From contig NZ_CP029191.1 of NCBI RefSeq assembly GCF_008642335.1, forward strand, positions 6,324,001 to 6,388,000: a stretch of 64,000 nt of DNA, written 5' to 3'. Below are positions 1-8,982 of the stretch, in pieces. Under the pieces are notes generated by a model. The model was given only the letters and a program-made list of their open reading frames with translations. It made no database searches and was not told where the DNA came from. Both the position numbers and the translations under genes were made by a program. The first letter of the stretch is position 1. Each line of letters begins with the position of its first letter. This stretch comes from Streptomyces venezuelae. Its GTDB lineage: Bacteria; Actinomycetota; Actinomycetes; Streptomycetales; Streptomycetaceae.

Positions 1-560
1 CGGACGCGCCGCTCGCCGACGCCTTCAAGGCCGTCGGGCACCCCTTCTGGTCCGGTGTGATCAGCTTCGGCGCGGCCGTCGGACTCACCTCCGTCTGCAT
101 GATCCTGCTGCTCGGCCAGACCCGCGTGTTCTTCGCGATGAGCCGCGACGGCCTGCTCCCGCAGAGCTTCTCCAAGGTCCATCCGAAGTTCGGCACCCCG
201 TACCGCTCCACGATCCTGCTCGGCGTGATCGTCGCCGTCGTCGCCGGGTTCACCTCCATCGACGAGCTCGCCGAACTCGTCAACATCGGCACCCTGTTCG
301 CCTTCGTCGTGGTCGCCCTCGGCGTCATCCTGCTCCGCAGACAGCGCCCCGACCTGCCGCGCGCCTTCCGCACCCCGATGGTGCCGCTCGTGCCCGTCCT
401 GTCGATCCTCGCGTCGCTCTGGTTGATGCTGAACCTGCCCGCGGAGACCTGGGTGCGGTTCGGTGTCTGGATGGTCCTCGGCGTCGTCGTCTACTTCGTG
501 TACGGGCGCTCGCACAGCCGGCTGCACCAGCGCGACCCGCACGCGAACGACGCACGGTAG
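1..560 (+). CDS. Amino-acid permease, C-terminal part (gene starts before the window)
   Basis: The reading frame is open from the first bases (codons start at position 3) to a TAG at 560, giving about 185 residues. It contains the late membrane helices of an APC-superfamily permease, with the family-typical stretch around TRVFFAMSRDGLLP, followed by FGTPYRS and three to four hydrophobic segments, then a polar His/Arg-rich cytoplasmic tail. This region is characteristic of the cationic amino-acid transporter (CAT/YfnA) branch, which imports amino acids across the cytoplasmic membrane. Substrate cannot be assigned from the fragment. The next gene starts 9 bases downstream on the same strand, so co-transcription is possible. 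Confidence 0.88.
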   Translation, partial: DAPLADAFKAVGHPFWSGVISFGAAVGLTSVCMILLLGQTRVFFAMSRDGLLPQSFSKVHPKFGTPYRSTILLGVIVAVVAGFTSIDELAELVNIGTLFAFVVVALGVILLRRQRPDLPRAFRTPMVPLVPVLSILASLWLMLNLPAETWVRFGVWMVLGVVVYFVYGRSHSRLHQRDPHANDAR

Positions 561-569
561 TCACCCCGT

Positions 570-2081
570 ATGGTCGCGCCGCCCTCGGCGTCACCGCGCT
601 CCGTACGCCACCTCCGGGTGCCGGGCCCACGGAAGGAGCACGTCGCCGAAGGCGGTGCCCGGCGCCCCCGCGCCTACTGGGCCCGCCTGCTGCCCCTGCT
701 CGCCGCCCTCGCCTGCGCGACCCGGCTGCCCTCGTTCCGGTGGCCCCTGTGGAACCCCGACGAGGGGTACCTCGCCGTGCAGGCACAGATGCTGGCGCAC
801 GGCGGCGCGCTCTACGAAACCGTCGTCGACCGCAAGCCGCCGCTCGTCCCCTGGCTGTACGCGGGGGCCTTCGCGCTCTTCGGCGACGGCTCGCTCCTGC
901 CGCTCAAGGTGCTCGCGGTCGCCGCGCAGCTCCTGACGGCGGCGCTCCTCGTCTCCCTGGCCCGGCGCCGCTGGGGCGACGGCGCGGGCCGCACCGCAGG
1001 CGTGCTGTACCTCCTGATCTCCATCGGCCTCAACCCCGAGGACACCCAGGCCGCCGCCTTCGAGGTCTTCATGCTGCCCTGCACGGCCGCCGCCATGTGG
1101 TGCGCCGACCGGCGCCGCTGGGGAGCCGCGGGAACGGCGGTGGCCTGCGCGTTCCTCGCCAAGCAGACCGGGGGAGCGGTCCTGCTCCCGGTCGGCTGGC
1201 TGCTGTGGCGGGCCGGGGCCCACCGCCGCGACACGGTGCGCCTCGCGGCCGGACTCGGCGCGCCCGTCCTCGCCGCCGCCCTCCTGACGACCCCCGCGGG
1301 CTTCGTGTTCTGGACGGTGACGGGCTCGGGGGCCTACGCCTCCTTCACCGGCTCCGAACTCCACGTCCTGGGGCGGGGCCTGGTGAACGCCGCCGTCCTC
1401 GCCGCGGCCTGCGCGGGCATCGCCGCGCCCGTCGTACGCGTCCTGCGCATCGCCCGCACCGGGGCGCCGGAACTCTGGCTCTGGCTCGCCTCGTCCGTGG
1501 CCGCCGTGCTCCTCGGCTTCCACTTCTTCGGCCACTACTACCTGCAACTCATGCCGCCGCTCGCCCTCCTCGGCACGGCCGCCCTGCAGATCCTGCCGCG
1601 CGAGCGGACGGCCCGCGCGATCGCCGTCTCCGGCTGCGCGTGCGCCGTGTTCCTGGCGTGGGGCCTGCTCGCGCCGCGCCCCGAACTGGCCCACGCCACA
1701 CGCCTCGCGGAGGCCGTCAGGGACCGCACCGCGCCGGACGACCGCGTGCTGTTCTGGGGCATACACCCCGAGGCGTACTGGCTCGCCGACCGCACCCCCG
1801 CGAGCCGCTACCTCACCGCCGGACTCCTCACCAACTACAGCGGCGGCAGGAACGGGCCGCAGGTGGGCGAGAAGTACGCGGTCGACGGCGCCTGGCCGGT
1901 CTTCCGTGAGGAACTGCGCAGCCGGCCCCCCGCGGTCGTCGTCGACGACTCACGCGGCAAGCCGTTCGCCCCGGACCGCGTCCCGGCCCTGCGACGGTTC
2001 CTCGCGGTCGGATACGAGCCGGTGCTGCGGACCGGGGGAGCGGTGGTGTACGTACGGGTCACGGAGCAGGACGGGCGGTGA
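570..2081 (+). CDS. GT-C-type membrane glycosyltransferase (family 39-like)
   Basis: The product is 503 residues, a polytopic membrane protein with about ten hydrophobic segments. Near residue 62 lies a short acidic motif, WNPDEGY, in the first extracytoplasmic loop after helix 1. This is the position of the catalytic-type Asp-Glu in GT-C enzymes of the ArnT/PMT (glycosyltransferase family 39) superfamily. Members transfer sugars from polyprenyl-phosphate donors on the outer face of the membrane. A second family-like stretch, KPPLVPWLYA, follows at about residue 89. The C-terminal 120 residues form a soluble-looking extracytoplasmic domain. The first ATG is used; no clear Shine-Dalgarno is visible. 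Acceptor and donor are unknown. Confidence 0.75.
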   Translation: MVAPPSASPRSVRHLRVPGPRKEHVAEGGARRPRAYWARLLPLLAALACATRLPSFRWPLWNPDEGYLAVQAQMLAHGGALYETVVDRKPPLVPWLYAGAFALFGDGSLLPLKVLAVAAQLLTAALLVSLARRRWGDGAGRTAGVLYLLISIGLNPEDTQAAAFEVFMLPCTAAAMWCADRRRWGAAGTAVACAFLAKQTGGAVLLPVGWLLWRAGAHRRDTVRLAAGLGAPVLAAALLTTPAGFVFWTVTGSGAYASFTGSELHVLGRGLVNAAVLAAACAGIAAPVVRVLRIARTGAPELWLWLASSVAAVLLGFHFFGHYYLQLMPPLALLGTAALQILPRERTARAIAVSGCACAVFLAWGLLAPRPELAHATRLAEAVRDRTAPDDRVLFWGIHPEAYWLADRTPASRYLTAGLLTNYSGGRNGPQVGEKYAVDGAWPVFREELRSRPPAVVVDDSRGKPFAPDRVPALRRFLAVGYEPVLRTGGAVVYVRVTEQDGR

Positions 2082-2087
2082 CGGAGA

Positions 2088-2456
2088 TCAGGGGCGCACG
2101 GTTCGCGGGCCCGCGCACTCCGCGCCCGTCTCGCCCACCCTGCGGCGCAGCTCGCGGTCGGCCGTGACGACCAGGCAGGGCCGGCCCGCGGCCGCCGCGG
2201 CCACCTCCACGATCCGGTCGTCACCGCTCCCCGACGCGCTCTCCACGCGTACGCCCGGCACGGACTCCACACCGCGCGCCGCGCCCTCGACGACCAGGAC
2301 GACCTCCAGCGGCCCCGGGTGCCCGGGCAGCCCCTCCTCCGCGTACCGGACGAGGGAGTCCCGCAGCCGCTCGGCGGCTCCGCGGCGGTCGCGCCACCAG
2401 CCGTCGGGCACGGATCCGACGACGTTCGCGGCATCGACGACGACGAGAGTATGCAT
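2088..2456 (-). CDS. Small NYN/PIN-like nuclease-fold protein
   Basis: This 122-residue protein begins with a hydrophobic strand followed by the motif VVDAANVVGS and a conserved-looking WWRDR, then ends with a TADRELRRRV helix. That pattern (DxxN near the N terminus, later acidic strand ends such as SGDDRI and VTADREL) fits the NYN/YacP-like PIN fold, whose members are predicted RNA nucleases. The start was set at the ATG at 2456 because the downstream sequence matches the family start exactly, although the frame stays open further upstream. It converges with the preceding transferase gene, with stop codons 6 bases apart, and is divergent from the next gene. Target RNA is unknown. Confidence 0.7.
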   Translation of the reverse strand: MHTLVVVDAANVVGSVPDGWWRDRRGAAERLRDSLVRYAEEGLPGHPGPLEVVLVVEGAARGVESVPGVRVESASGSGDDRIVEVAAAAAGRPCLVVTADRELRRRVGETGAECAGPRTVRP

Positions 2457-2535
2457 GCGGCAAACGTAAACTAATGGGCGGAACACCGTGCGTCCGTGAA
2501 CGTGGTCCTGAACGTGGAAGGGATGGCGCAGAGTC
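2457..2535. promoter_or_regulatory. Divergent intergenic promoter region
   Basis: These 79 bases separate the start of the NYN-like gene (minus) from the start of the propeller-like gene (plus), so they must carry the 5' regulatory signals of both. A relatively AT-rich stretch (CAAACGTAAACTAATG) lies close to the NYN gene, and a purine-rich GGAAGGGA lies 12-20 bases before the plus-strand ATG. No consensus -35/-10 pair is convincing by eye. Confidence 0.45.
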
Positions 2536-3606
2536 ATGCCGTCGAGGTCAAGCAGCACCGGTGCGCCGGAGACCGCCCGCTGGCTGCTGCGCGGCCGTGA
2601 CGGCCGTCTCACCGCCTACGCCCGCGCCGAAGGAGGCCTCCTGCGCTGGACGGAGGCCCGGCCCGGCGGACCCGCCTGGGAGGGCCCCGACTTCTTCGAG
2701 GCGCCCGACCTGACCTACCTCACCCTCGCCCAGGGCACCGACGGATACGTGCACTTCCTGGGCCGCCGCGAACGGCGCGACCCCGACGGGAAACCCCTCG
2801 TCGACGTCGTGCACTCCATCCAGTACCAGTCGGGGCGGCCGCTCATGGACTGGCGCTCACTCGGCAACCCGCACACCAAGCTCGTCGAGCGCGCCCCGCA
2901 CCTCGGGGCGCCCGCCGCCGCGGTCGACGCCGCGGGCACCGTCCACGTCTTCGTGCGGGACGCGGTGGGCAGCGTCCGGATGCGCCGCGAGGGCAAGGGC
3001 GGCAAGTGGGAGGGCTGGAAGGACTTCAAGGTCCGCGGCACCCTGGACGGCACGGCCGCGGTCGCCACGTCGACGGGCCGCGTCGAGGTCCTCGCACCCT
3101 CGGGCAAGGCCACGCTGCGCTGGGCCCAGGAGAAGCAGGGCGGTGAGCTGGTGCGCGCCGACGACGTCCCGCTCGCCCCGGCCCCCGGCTCCGGCACGGC
3201 CCTGGAAACCGGCCCCGACCGCCTCACGTACTACGCGGCCGACGCCCTCGGCGACGGCGTCCTCGCCCACCGCACGGCCGACGGCGGCCCCGCGCTGCCC
3301 CTCGGCGGCAACCCCGGAACCGGCCCCACGGCGGCCGTCCGCACGGCCATAGACGGTTACGACTGCACGGTCCTCGCCCACCGCGCGAGCACCGGCCGGC
3401 CCGCGCTCGCCGCGTTCCCCACGGAGGACGAGGGGGCGGGCCTGTGGTGGGCCGAGACCGGCGAGCCGTGCCTGGGCGCGCCCGCGCTCGCGCTCGACGC
3501 GCGGGGCCGGGTGGTCATGGCGGCGATCGGCCTCGACGGGACGCTGCGGATCGCCCGCCAGAAGGCGGAGGCGGGGCTTGCGCTGGAGGCGTGGACCCGC
3601 GTCTGA
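2536..3606 (+). CDS. Hypothetical beta-propeller/lectin-like repeat protein
   Basis: The product is 356 residues, with no signal peptide and no membrane segment. It is built from roughly six repeats of about 50 residues, each with a small-residue beta strand, an Asp/Gly turn and an aromatic near the end (for example GRDGRLTAYAR, GTDGYVHFLG, DAAGTVHVFVRD, DARGRVVMAAIGLDGTLRIAR). This pattern resembles the PLL/tachylectin-like five- to six-bladed propeller fold found in lectin-like proteins of actinomycetes. The repeats are seen in the sequence; the fold is inferred and no ligand can be named. The gene is followed directly by a strong hairpin shared with the convergent fadB operon. Confidence 0.6.
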   Translation: MPSRSSSTGAPETARWLLRGRDGRLTAYARAEGGLLRWTEARPGGPAWEGPDFFEAPDLTYLTLAQGTDGYVHFLGRRERRDPDGKPLVDVVHSIQYQSGRPLMDWRSLGNPHTKLVERAPHLGAPAAAVDAAGTVHVFVRDAVGSVRMRREGKGGKWEGWKDFKVRGTLDGTAAVATSTGRVEVLAPSGKATLRWAQEKQGGELVRADDVPLAPAPGSGTALETGPDRLTYYAADALGDGVLAHRTADGGPALPLGGNPGTGPTAAVRTAIDGYDCTVLAHRASTGRPALAAFPTEDEGAGLWWAETGEPCLGAPALALDARGRVVMAAIGLDGTLRIARQKAEAGLALEAWTRV

Positions 3607-3612
3607 GCACAT

Positions 3613-3654
3613 AGAAGCGGGCCGTACGGGAGTTGTCCCGTACGGCCCGCTTCT
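3613..3654. terminator. Bidirectional hairpin terminator between convergent genes
   Basis: A perfect 19-bp inverted repeat has arms at 3613-3631 and 3636-3654 around a four-base loop (GTTG). It sits 6 bases after the propeller-like gene and 9 bases from the stop of fadB, so it can end transcription from both sides. There is no T-run, as is usual in Streptomyces. Confidence 0.9.
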
Positions 3655-3663
3655 GTTGCTGCG

Positions 3664-5796
3664 TTACGCGGGTACGCTCGCCACGCCCTGCGCCAGGAAC
3701 CGCTTGCCGTTGACGCGCTCGCTGACGCCCTCACGGTCCAGGTACGGCGTGATGCCGCCCAGGTGGAAGGGCCAGCCCGCGCCGGTGATCAGGCAGAGGT
3801 CGATGTCCTGGGCCTCGGCGACGACGCCCTCGTCGAGCATGAGCCCGATCTCCTGCGCCACCGCGTCGAGCACGCGGTCCCGCACCTGCTCCTCGGTCAG
3901 GACGGAGTCGCCCTGCTTCAGGAGGGCGGCGACCTCGGGGTCGAGCTCCGGCTTCCCGGAGTCGTACACGTAGAAGCCGCGCTTGCCCGCCTTGACGACG
4001 GCCGCGAGGTTCGGGGAGACCGTGAAGCGCTCCGGGAAGGCACGGTTGAGCGTCTCGGAGACGTGCAGACCGATGGCCGGACCGACCAGCTCCAGGAGCA
4101 CCAGCGGCGACATCGGCAGACCGAGCGGCTCGACGGCCTTCTCGGCGACGGCGACCGGGGTGCCCTCGTCGATGACGTTCTGGATCTCGCCCATGAAGCG
4201 GGTGAGGATGCGGTTCACGACGAACGCCGGGGCGTCCTTCACGAGCACCGCGGTCTTCTTCAGCTTCTTGGCGACACCGAAGGCCGTGGCCAGCGACGCG
4301 TCGTCGGTCTGCTCGCCGCGCACGATCTCCAGGAGCGGCAGGATCGCGACCGGGTTGAAGAAGTGGAAGCCGACGACCCGCTCGGGGTGCTTCAGCTTCG
4401 ACGCCATCTCGGAGACCGAGAGCGAGGAGGTGTTGGTGGCGAGGATGGCGTGCGCCGGAGCGACCGCCTCGACCTCGGCGAACACCTGCTGCTTGACGCC
4501 GATCTCCTCGAACACGGCCTCGATGATGAAGTCCGCGTCGGAGAAGCCCTCGGCCTTGTCCAGGACACCGGAGACCAGCGCCTTCAGGCGGTTGGCCTTG
4601 TCCTGGTTGATACGGCCCTTGAGGAGCAGCTTGTCGATCTCCTCGTGGACGTAGCCCACGCCCTTGTCGACGCGCTCCTGGTCGATGTCGGTCAGCACGA
4701 CCGGCACCTCCAGGCGGCGCAGGAAGAGCAGCGCGAGCTGCGAGGCCATCAGACCGGCGCCGACGACGCCGACCTTGGTGACCGGACGCGCGAGGTTCTT
4801 GTCGGGCGCCCCGGCGGGACGCTTGCCGCGCTTCTGCACGAGGTTGAACGAGTAGATGCCCGCGCGCAGTTCACCGCCCATGATGAGGTCGGCGAGCGCG
4901 GTGTCCTCGGCGTCGAAGCCCGCCTGCAGGTCGCCGTCCTTGGCGGCCTCGATGATCTCCAGGGCGCGGTAGGCGGCCGGAGCGGCGCCGTGCACCTTGG
5001 AGTCGGCGATGGCACGGCCGCGCGCGACGGCGGCGTCCCAGCCCTCGCCGCGGTCGATCTCGGGGCGTACGACCTCGGTCTTGCCGTTGAGGACGGACGC
5101 CGTCCAGATCAGCGACTGCTCCAGGAAGTCCGCGCCCTCGAAGAGCGCGTCGGCGATGCCGAGCTCGAAGACCTGCTTGCCCTTGAGCTGACGATTCTGG
5201 TTCAGCGAGTTCTCGATGATGACCGAGACGGCCTTGTCGGCGCCGATCAGGTTCGGGAGCAGCGCGCAGCCGCCCCAGCCCGGGACCAGGCCGAGGAAGA
5301 CCTCGGGCAGCGAGAACGCGGGCAGCGCCTTGGAGACGGTGCGGTAGGAGCAGTGCAGACCGACCTCGACGCCGCCGCCCATCGCGGCGCCGTTGTAGTA
5401 GGCGAAGGTCGGCACGGCGAGGCCGGAGAGCCGCTTGAAGACCTCGTGGCCGCCCTTGCCGATGGCGAGCGCGTCCTCGTGGCGCTTCAGCAGCTCCACG
5501 CCCTTGAGGTCGGCGCCGACGGCGAAGATGAACGGCTTGCCGGTGATGCCGACGCCGACGACCGTGCCCTCGGACGCCTCCTTCTCGACCTGGTCGATCG
5601 CCGTGTTCAGGTTGGCGAGGGACTGCGGTCCGAAGGTGGTCGGCTTGGTGTGGTCGAAGCCGTTGTCCAGGGTGATCAGCGCGAAGCGCCCGGCACCGTG
5701 GGGGAGGTCGAGGTGGCGCACGTGCGCCCGCGTGACGACCTCGTCGGGGAACAGCTCGGCCGCACCCTTCAGGAGCTCGGTGGTCGTGGTGCTCAT
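3664..5796 (-). CDS. fadB: Bifunctional enoyl-CoA hydratase / 3-hydroxyacyl-CoA dehydrogenase
   Basis: The product is 710 residues, the usual size of the FadB/FadJ alpha subunit. Residues 1-190 form the crotonase (enoyl-CoA hydratase) domain, including the oxyanion-hole region GAAMGGGVEVGLH and the LPEVFLGLVPGWGG catalytic segment. Around residue 315 a Rossmann motif (VGVVGAGLMASQLA) starts the NAD-binding 3-hydroxyacyl-CoA dehydrogenase domain, which includes EAVFEEIGVKQ and the FHFFNPV signature, followed by the C-terminal dehydrogenase repeats. The enzyme hydrates enoyl-CoA and oxidises the hydroxyacyl-CoA in fatty-acid beta-oxidation. The ATG at 5796 overlaps the fadA stop (ATGA), so the two subunits are translationally coupled. 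Cytosolic. Confidence 0.95.
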   Translation of the reverse strand: MSTTTTELLKGAAELFPDEVVTRAHVRHLDLPHGAGRFALITLDNGFDHTKPTTFGPQSLANLNTAIDQVEKEASEGTVVGVGITGKPFIFAVGADLKGVELLKRHEDALAIGKGGHEVFKRLSGLAVPTFAYYNGAAMGGGVEVGLHCSYRTVSKALPAFSLPEVFLGLVPGWGGCALLPNLIGADKAVSVIIENSLNQNRQLKGKQVFELGIADALFEGADFLEQSLIWTASVLNGKTEVVRPEIDRGEGWDAAVARGRAIADSKVHGAAPAAYRALEIIEAAKDGDLQAGFDAEDTALADLIMGGELRAGIYSFNLVQKRGKRPAGAPDKNLARPVTKVGVVGAGLMASQLALLFLRRLEVPVVLTDIDQERVDKGVGYVHEEIDKLLLKGRINQDKANRLKALVSGVLDKAEGFSDADFIIEAVFEEIGVKQQVFAEVEAVAPAHAILATNTSSLSVSEMASKLKHPERVVGFHFFNPVAILPLLEIVRGEQTDDASLATAFGVAKKLKKTAVLVKDAPAFVVNRILTRFMGEIQNVIDEGTPVAVAEKAVEPLGLPMSPLVLLELVGPAIGLHVSETLNRAFPERFTVSPNLAAVVKAGKRGFYVYDSGKPELDPEVAALLKQGDSVLTEEQVRDRVLDAVAQEIGLMLDEGVVAEAQDIDLCLITGAGWPFHLGGITPYLDREGVSERVNGKRFLAQGVASVPA

Positions 5797-7019
5797 GCTT
5801 CGCCTCCGGCGTCCTTGTGGTGGGGGTTCTCCCAGATGACCGTCGCGCCCATGCCGAAGCCGACGCACATGGTCGTGAGGCCGTAGCGGACCTCGGGCTG
5901 CTCCTCGAACTGCCGCGCCAGCTGCGTCATCAGGCGTACGCCGGAGGAGGCGAGCGGGTGGCCGAAGGCGATGGCGCCGCCGTACTGGTTCACGCGGGCG
6001 TCGTCGTCCGCGATGCCGTAGTGCTCCAGGAAGGCGAGGACCTGCACGGCGAAGGCCTCGTTGATCTCGAAGAGACCGATGTCGGAGATGCTCAGCCCCG
6101 CCTGGGCGAGGGCCTTCTCGGTCGCCGGGATCGGGCCGTAGCCCATGACCTCGGGCTCGACGCCCGCGAAGGAGTACGCCACGAGGCGCATCTTCACGGG
6201 GAGGTTGTTCGCCCGGGCGAACTCCTCGGAGGCGATGAGGGAGGCGGTGGCGCCGTCGTTGAGACCGGCGGCGTTGCCCGCGGTGACGCGGCCGTGGGTA
6301 CGGAACGGCGTCTTGAGGGTCGCGAGGCTCTCGAGCGTGGTCCCCGGCCGCATCGGCTCATCGGCGGTGGCGAGGCCCCAGCCGGTCTCACCGGCCTCCT
6401 CGTTCGTCCGACGCACGGAGATCGGCACGAGGTCGGCCTGGATCTTGCCGTCGGCGTACGCCTTGGCGGCCTTCTCCTGCGAGCGCACGGCGTATGCGTC
6501 GGCGCGCTGCTTGGTGATGCTCGGGTAGCGGTCGTGCAGGTTCTCGGCGGTCATGCCCATGAACAGGGCGGACTCGTCGACGAGCTTCTCGCTCACGAAC
6601 CGCGGGTTCGGGTCGACGCCCTCGCCCATGGGGTGGCGGCCCATGTGCTCGACACCGCCCGCGACGGCGATGTCGTACGCACCGAAGGCCACGCTGCCCG
6701 CGACGGACGTCACGGCGGTCAGGGCGCCGGCGCACATGCGGTCGATGGAGTAGCCGGGCACGGACTGCGGGAGCCCGGCGAGGATGCCGGCGGTGCGGCC
6801 GATCGTCAGACCCTGGTCGCCGATCTGCGTGGTCGCGGCGATGGCGACCTCGTCGATCTTGGCGGGGTCGAGGTCCGGGTTGCGGCGCAGCAGCTCCCGG
6901 ATGGCCTTCACGACGAGGTCATCGGCACGGGTCTCGTGGTAGATGCCCTTCGGGCCCGCCTTGCCGAACGGGGTGCGGACGCCGTCCACGAAGACGACGT
7001 CCCTGACGGTACGAGGCAC
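5793..7019 (-). CDS. fadA: Acetyl-CoA acyltransferase (thiolase), beta-oxidation subunit
   Basis: The product is 408 residues, typical for thiolase. The nucleophilic cysteine lies in SIDRMCAGALTA, about residue 93. The C-terminal motifs NEAFAVQ, GGAIAFGHPLASSG (catalytic His) and MCVGFGMGA (second catalytic Cys) are all present. The enzyme cleaves 3-ketoacyl-CoA with CoA to give acetyl-CoA, the last step of the cycle, and partners with FadB encoded by the overlapping downstream gene. The GTG start at 7019 was preferred over an upstream in-frame ATG because a GGAGGAG Shine-Dalgarno sits at proper spacing and family members begin PRTVRDVVFVDGVRTP. It is the first gene of the fadAB operon. Confidence 0.95.
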   Translation of the reverse strand: MPRTVRDVVFVDGVRTPFGKAGPKGIYHETRADDLVVKAIRELLRRNPDLDPAKIDEVAIAATTQIGDQGLTIGRTAGILAGLPQSVPGYSIDRMCAGALTAVTSVAGSVAFGAYDIAVAGGVEHMGRHPMGEGVDPNPRFVSEKLVDESALFMGMTAENLHDRYPSITKQRADAYAVRSQEKAAKAYADGKIQADLVPISVRRTNEEAGETGWGLATADEPMRPGTTLESLATLKTPFRTHGRVTAGNAAGLNDGATASLIASEEFARANNLPVKMRLVAYSFAGVEPEVMGYGPIPATEKALAQAGLSISDIGLFEINEAFAVQVLAFLEHYGIADDDARVNQYGGAIAFGHPLASSGVRLMTQLARQFEEQPEVRYGLTTMCVGFGMGATVIWENPHHKDAGGEA

Positions 7020-7638
7020 GATGGCTCTCCTCCAGGGTGCGGTTGCGCCACGCCTGCGGCGCGCTTCCTCCGTCCACCCTACTTGTCGGTAACTACGTGG
7101 CCAAGGGCGACGTCGGCGAGGCAAAGGTCACACTCCCGCGGCGGCCTCTTCCCGCACCCCACAGCCGGGCCTGCCCCGCCGCTCCGCGGCGGATTCCCCC
7201 CACCCACCCACCCGTTCACCCCGCACGTATATGCCCCGTAGGGGCGGGGTCTCGCTTGTCTGCCGCGGACCGCTGGGCTCGCCCTACCCCGCCGCTCCGC
7301 GGCGGACCCGACCCACCCGCCCACCCGTGCGCCCCGCACGTTCGTGTGCCGTAGGGGCGGGGCGGCTCGTTCGCCGTGCGGTGCGGGGTGAACGGGTGGG
7401 CGGGTGGGAGTGATCCGCCGCGAAGCGGCGGCACAGGGGCGCCTGAGTGTCTCGTTCACCAGGCGGGTGCGTGGGTGTGGGCCCTTGGCAGCGGCGAGGC
7501 ATGGGGCGGCGGCCCCTGGCAGGCGACGGGTTCTCCGCCCCTACGGGGCATATACGTGCGGGGTGAACGGGCGGGCGGGTGGGTGGAATCCGCCGCGGAG
7601 CGGCGGGGTAGGGGTCGCCACTGGGCGGCGCCGTGGGG
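7020..7638. repeat. 619-bp intergenic region with four copies of a ~75-bp palindromic repeat
   Basis: No credible gene lies here. The spacer carries two direct copies (about 7174-7249 and 7287-7362) and two inverted copies (about 7381-7433, shortened, and 7535-7610) of one repeat. Each copy has a 7-bp stem hairpin core (CCGCCGC with a TCC or near-identical loop) plus a Pro-codon-like C-rich tract. The full copies also have a second small dyad ending in CGTAGGGGCGG. The first and last copies are nearly identical in opposite orientation and could pair over about 75 bases. The region lies downstream of rnd and upstream of fadA, so hairpins near 7600 may end rnd transcription, while the fadA promoter should be close to 7030-7150. 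Confidence 0.8.
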
Positions 7639-8904
7639 TCAGGTGAGGGCCGTTACCAGGGCCGGGGTTACCTGGGTGATTTGCCAGGGGCGGGCGCCGT
7701 GCGAGGCGAGCGCCGCCGCGACAGAGGCTTCGTCGACCTGCACCGGCGGCTCCCAGCACACCCGCCGCACCGTATCCGGGGTGATCAGGTTCTCCTGGGG
7801 CATGTTGAGCTGCTCCGCCAGAGAGGAGATCGCCGCGCGCGCGGCGGAGAGCCGCGCCGCCGCCGCCGGGTCCCGGTCCGCCCAGGACCGGGGAGGCGGC
7901 GGACCGGTCACCGCTTGGCCCGGCTGCGGAAGCTCCGCGTCGGGCAGCGCCTTCGCGCGGTCGACCGCCGCCTGCCACTGCTCCAGCTGCCGCCGCCCCA
8001 TCCGGTGCCCGAAGCCCGACAACCCCGCCAGCGCGTGCACGTTCGGCGGCAGTCCGAGCGCCGCCTCGACGATCGCCCCGTCGCTGAGCACCTTGCCCGG
8101 CGACACGTCACGCCGCTGGGCCACCTTGTCGCGGGCGGTCCAGAGCTCTCGTACGACCGCCATCTGACGGCGACGGCGGACCTTGTGCATACCGGACGTG
8201 CGGCGCCAGGGGTCCTTGCGGGGCGGAGCCGGCGGCGCCGACGCGATGGCGTCGAACTCCTCGCGGGCCCACTCCAGCTTGCCCTGCCGGTCGAGCTCCT
8301 TCTCCAGCGCGTCGCGCAGGTCGACGAGGAGCTCGACGTCGAGTGCCGCGTAGCGGAGCCAGGGCTCGGGGAGCGGGCGGGTCGACCAGTCGACCGCGGA
8401 GTGGCCCTTCTCCAGGACGTAGCCGAGCACGCTCTCCACCATCGCCCCGAGACCCACGCGCGGGAACCCGGCGAGGCGCCCCGCGAGCTCCGTGTCGAAG
8501 AGCCGGGAGGGGACCATGCCTATTTCGCGCAGGCACGGCAGGTCCTGCGTGGCCGCGTGCAGGACCCACTCCGCGTCGCCGATGGCCGCGCCGAGCCCGG
8601 AGAGGTCGGGGCAGGCGACGGGGTCGATGAGCGCGGTGCCCGCGCCCTCGCGGCGGAGCTGGACGAGATAGGCCCGCTGTCCGTACCGGTAGCCGGACGC
8701 GCGCTCGGCGTCGACGGCGACGGGTCCGGTGCCGCCGGCGTACGCGGCGATCATCTCCGCGAGGGCCTCCTCGTCGGCGATCACCGGCGGAATGCCGTCG
8801 CGGGGCTCGAGCAACGGGGTCGGCGCCGTTTCGACGTCGTCCGGAGGAGCGCCTCCGGTGGTTCGCAGTGAGCTGTCTGCTGCGGTCTCTTGGGCGTCGG
8901 TCAC
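7639..8904 (-). CDS. rnd: Ribonuclease D family 3'-5' exonuclease
   Basis: The product is 421 residues. The DEDD nuclease domain occupies about residues 40-215, with VAVDAERA (first Asp/Glu pair), HAATQDLPCL, and YAALDVELL (last catalytic Asp with its Tyr). An HRDC domain follows at about residues 240-320 (RRRRQMAVVRELWTARD and SPGKVLSDGAIVEAA). RNase D trims the 3' ends of tRNA precursors and other structured RNAs. The GTG at 8904 is used. Downstream lies the repeat spacer; upstream is a hairpin that ends whiI transcription, so rnd is probably its own unit. Confidence 0.9.
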   Translation of the reverse strand: MTDAQETAADSSLRTTGGAPPDDVETAPTPLLEPRDGIPPVIADEEALAEMIAAYAGGTGPVAVDAERASGYRYGQRAYLVQLRREGAGTALIDPVACPDLSGLGAAIGDAEWVLHAATQDLPCLREIGMVPSRLFDTELAGRLAGFPRVGLGAMVESVLGYVLEKGHSAVDWSTRPLPEPWLRYAALDVELLVDLRDALEKELDRQGKLEWAREEFDAIASAPPAPPRKDPWRRTSGMHKVRRRRQMAVVRELWTARDKVAQRRDVSPGKVLSDGAIVEAALGLPPNVHALAGLSGFGHRMGRRQLEQWQAAVDRAKALPDAELPQPGQAVTGPPPPRSWADRDPAAAARLSAARAAISSLAEQLNMPQENLITPDTVRRVCWEPPVQVDEASVAAALASHGARPWQITQVTPALVTALT

Positions 8905-8930
8905 CTGTCAAGGGTATCTGTGTATGGACA

Positions 8931-8964
8931 GCGCCCGTCGACGGAACGTTCCGTCGACGGGCGC
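8931..8964. terminator. Perfect 34-bp palindrome, likely terminator of whiI
   Basis: Two 17-bp arms (8931-8947 and 8948-8964) are exact complements, with GTCGACGG at their heart. The element begins 18 bases after the whiI stop codon and 26 bases before the rnd start, so it fits a rho-independent-type terminator for whiI. The inner bases would form the loop. Confidence 0.8.
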
Positions 8965-8982
8965 TCGGGGGGTGTAAATCAG

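Noticed and set aside
3763..5886. Long plus-strand open frame (about 707 codons) opposite fadB
   Set aside because: High-GC third-position bias makes antisense frames open. The composition (Asp/Gly/Arg/Leu/His repeats) is non-protein-like and fadB on the other strand is certain.
7141..7640. CRISPR-like array
   Set aside because: Repeats are in both orientations with unequal spacing and related spacers, and no cas genes are present.
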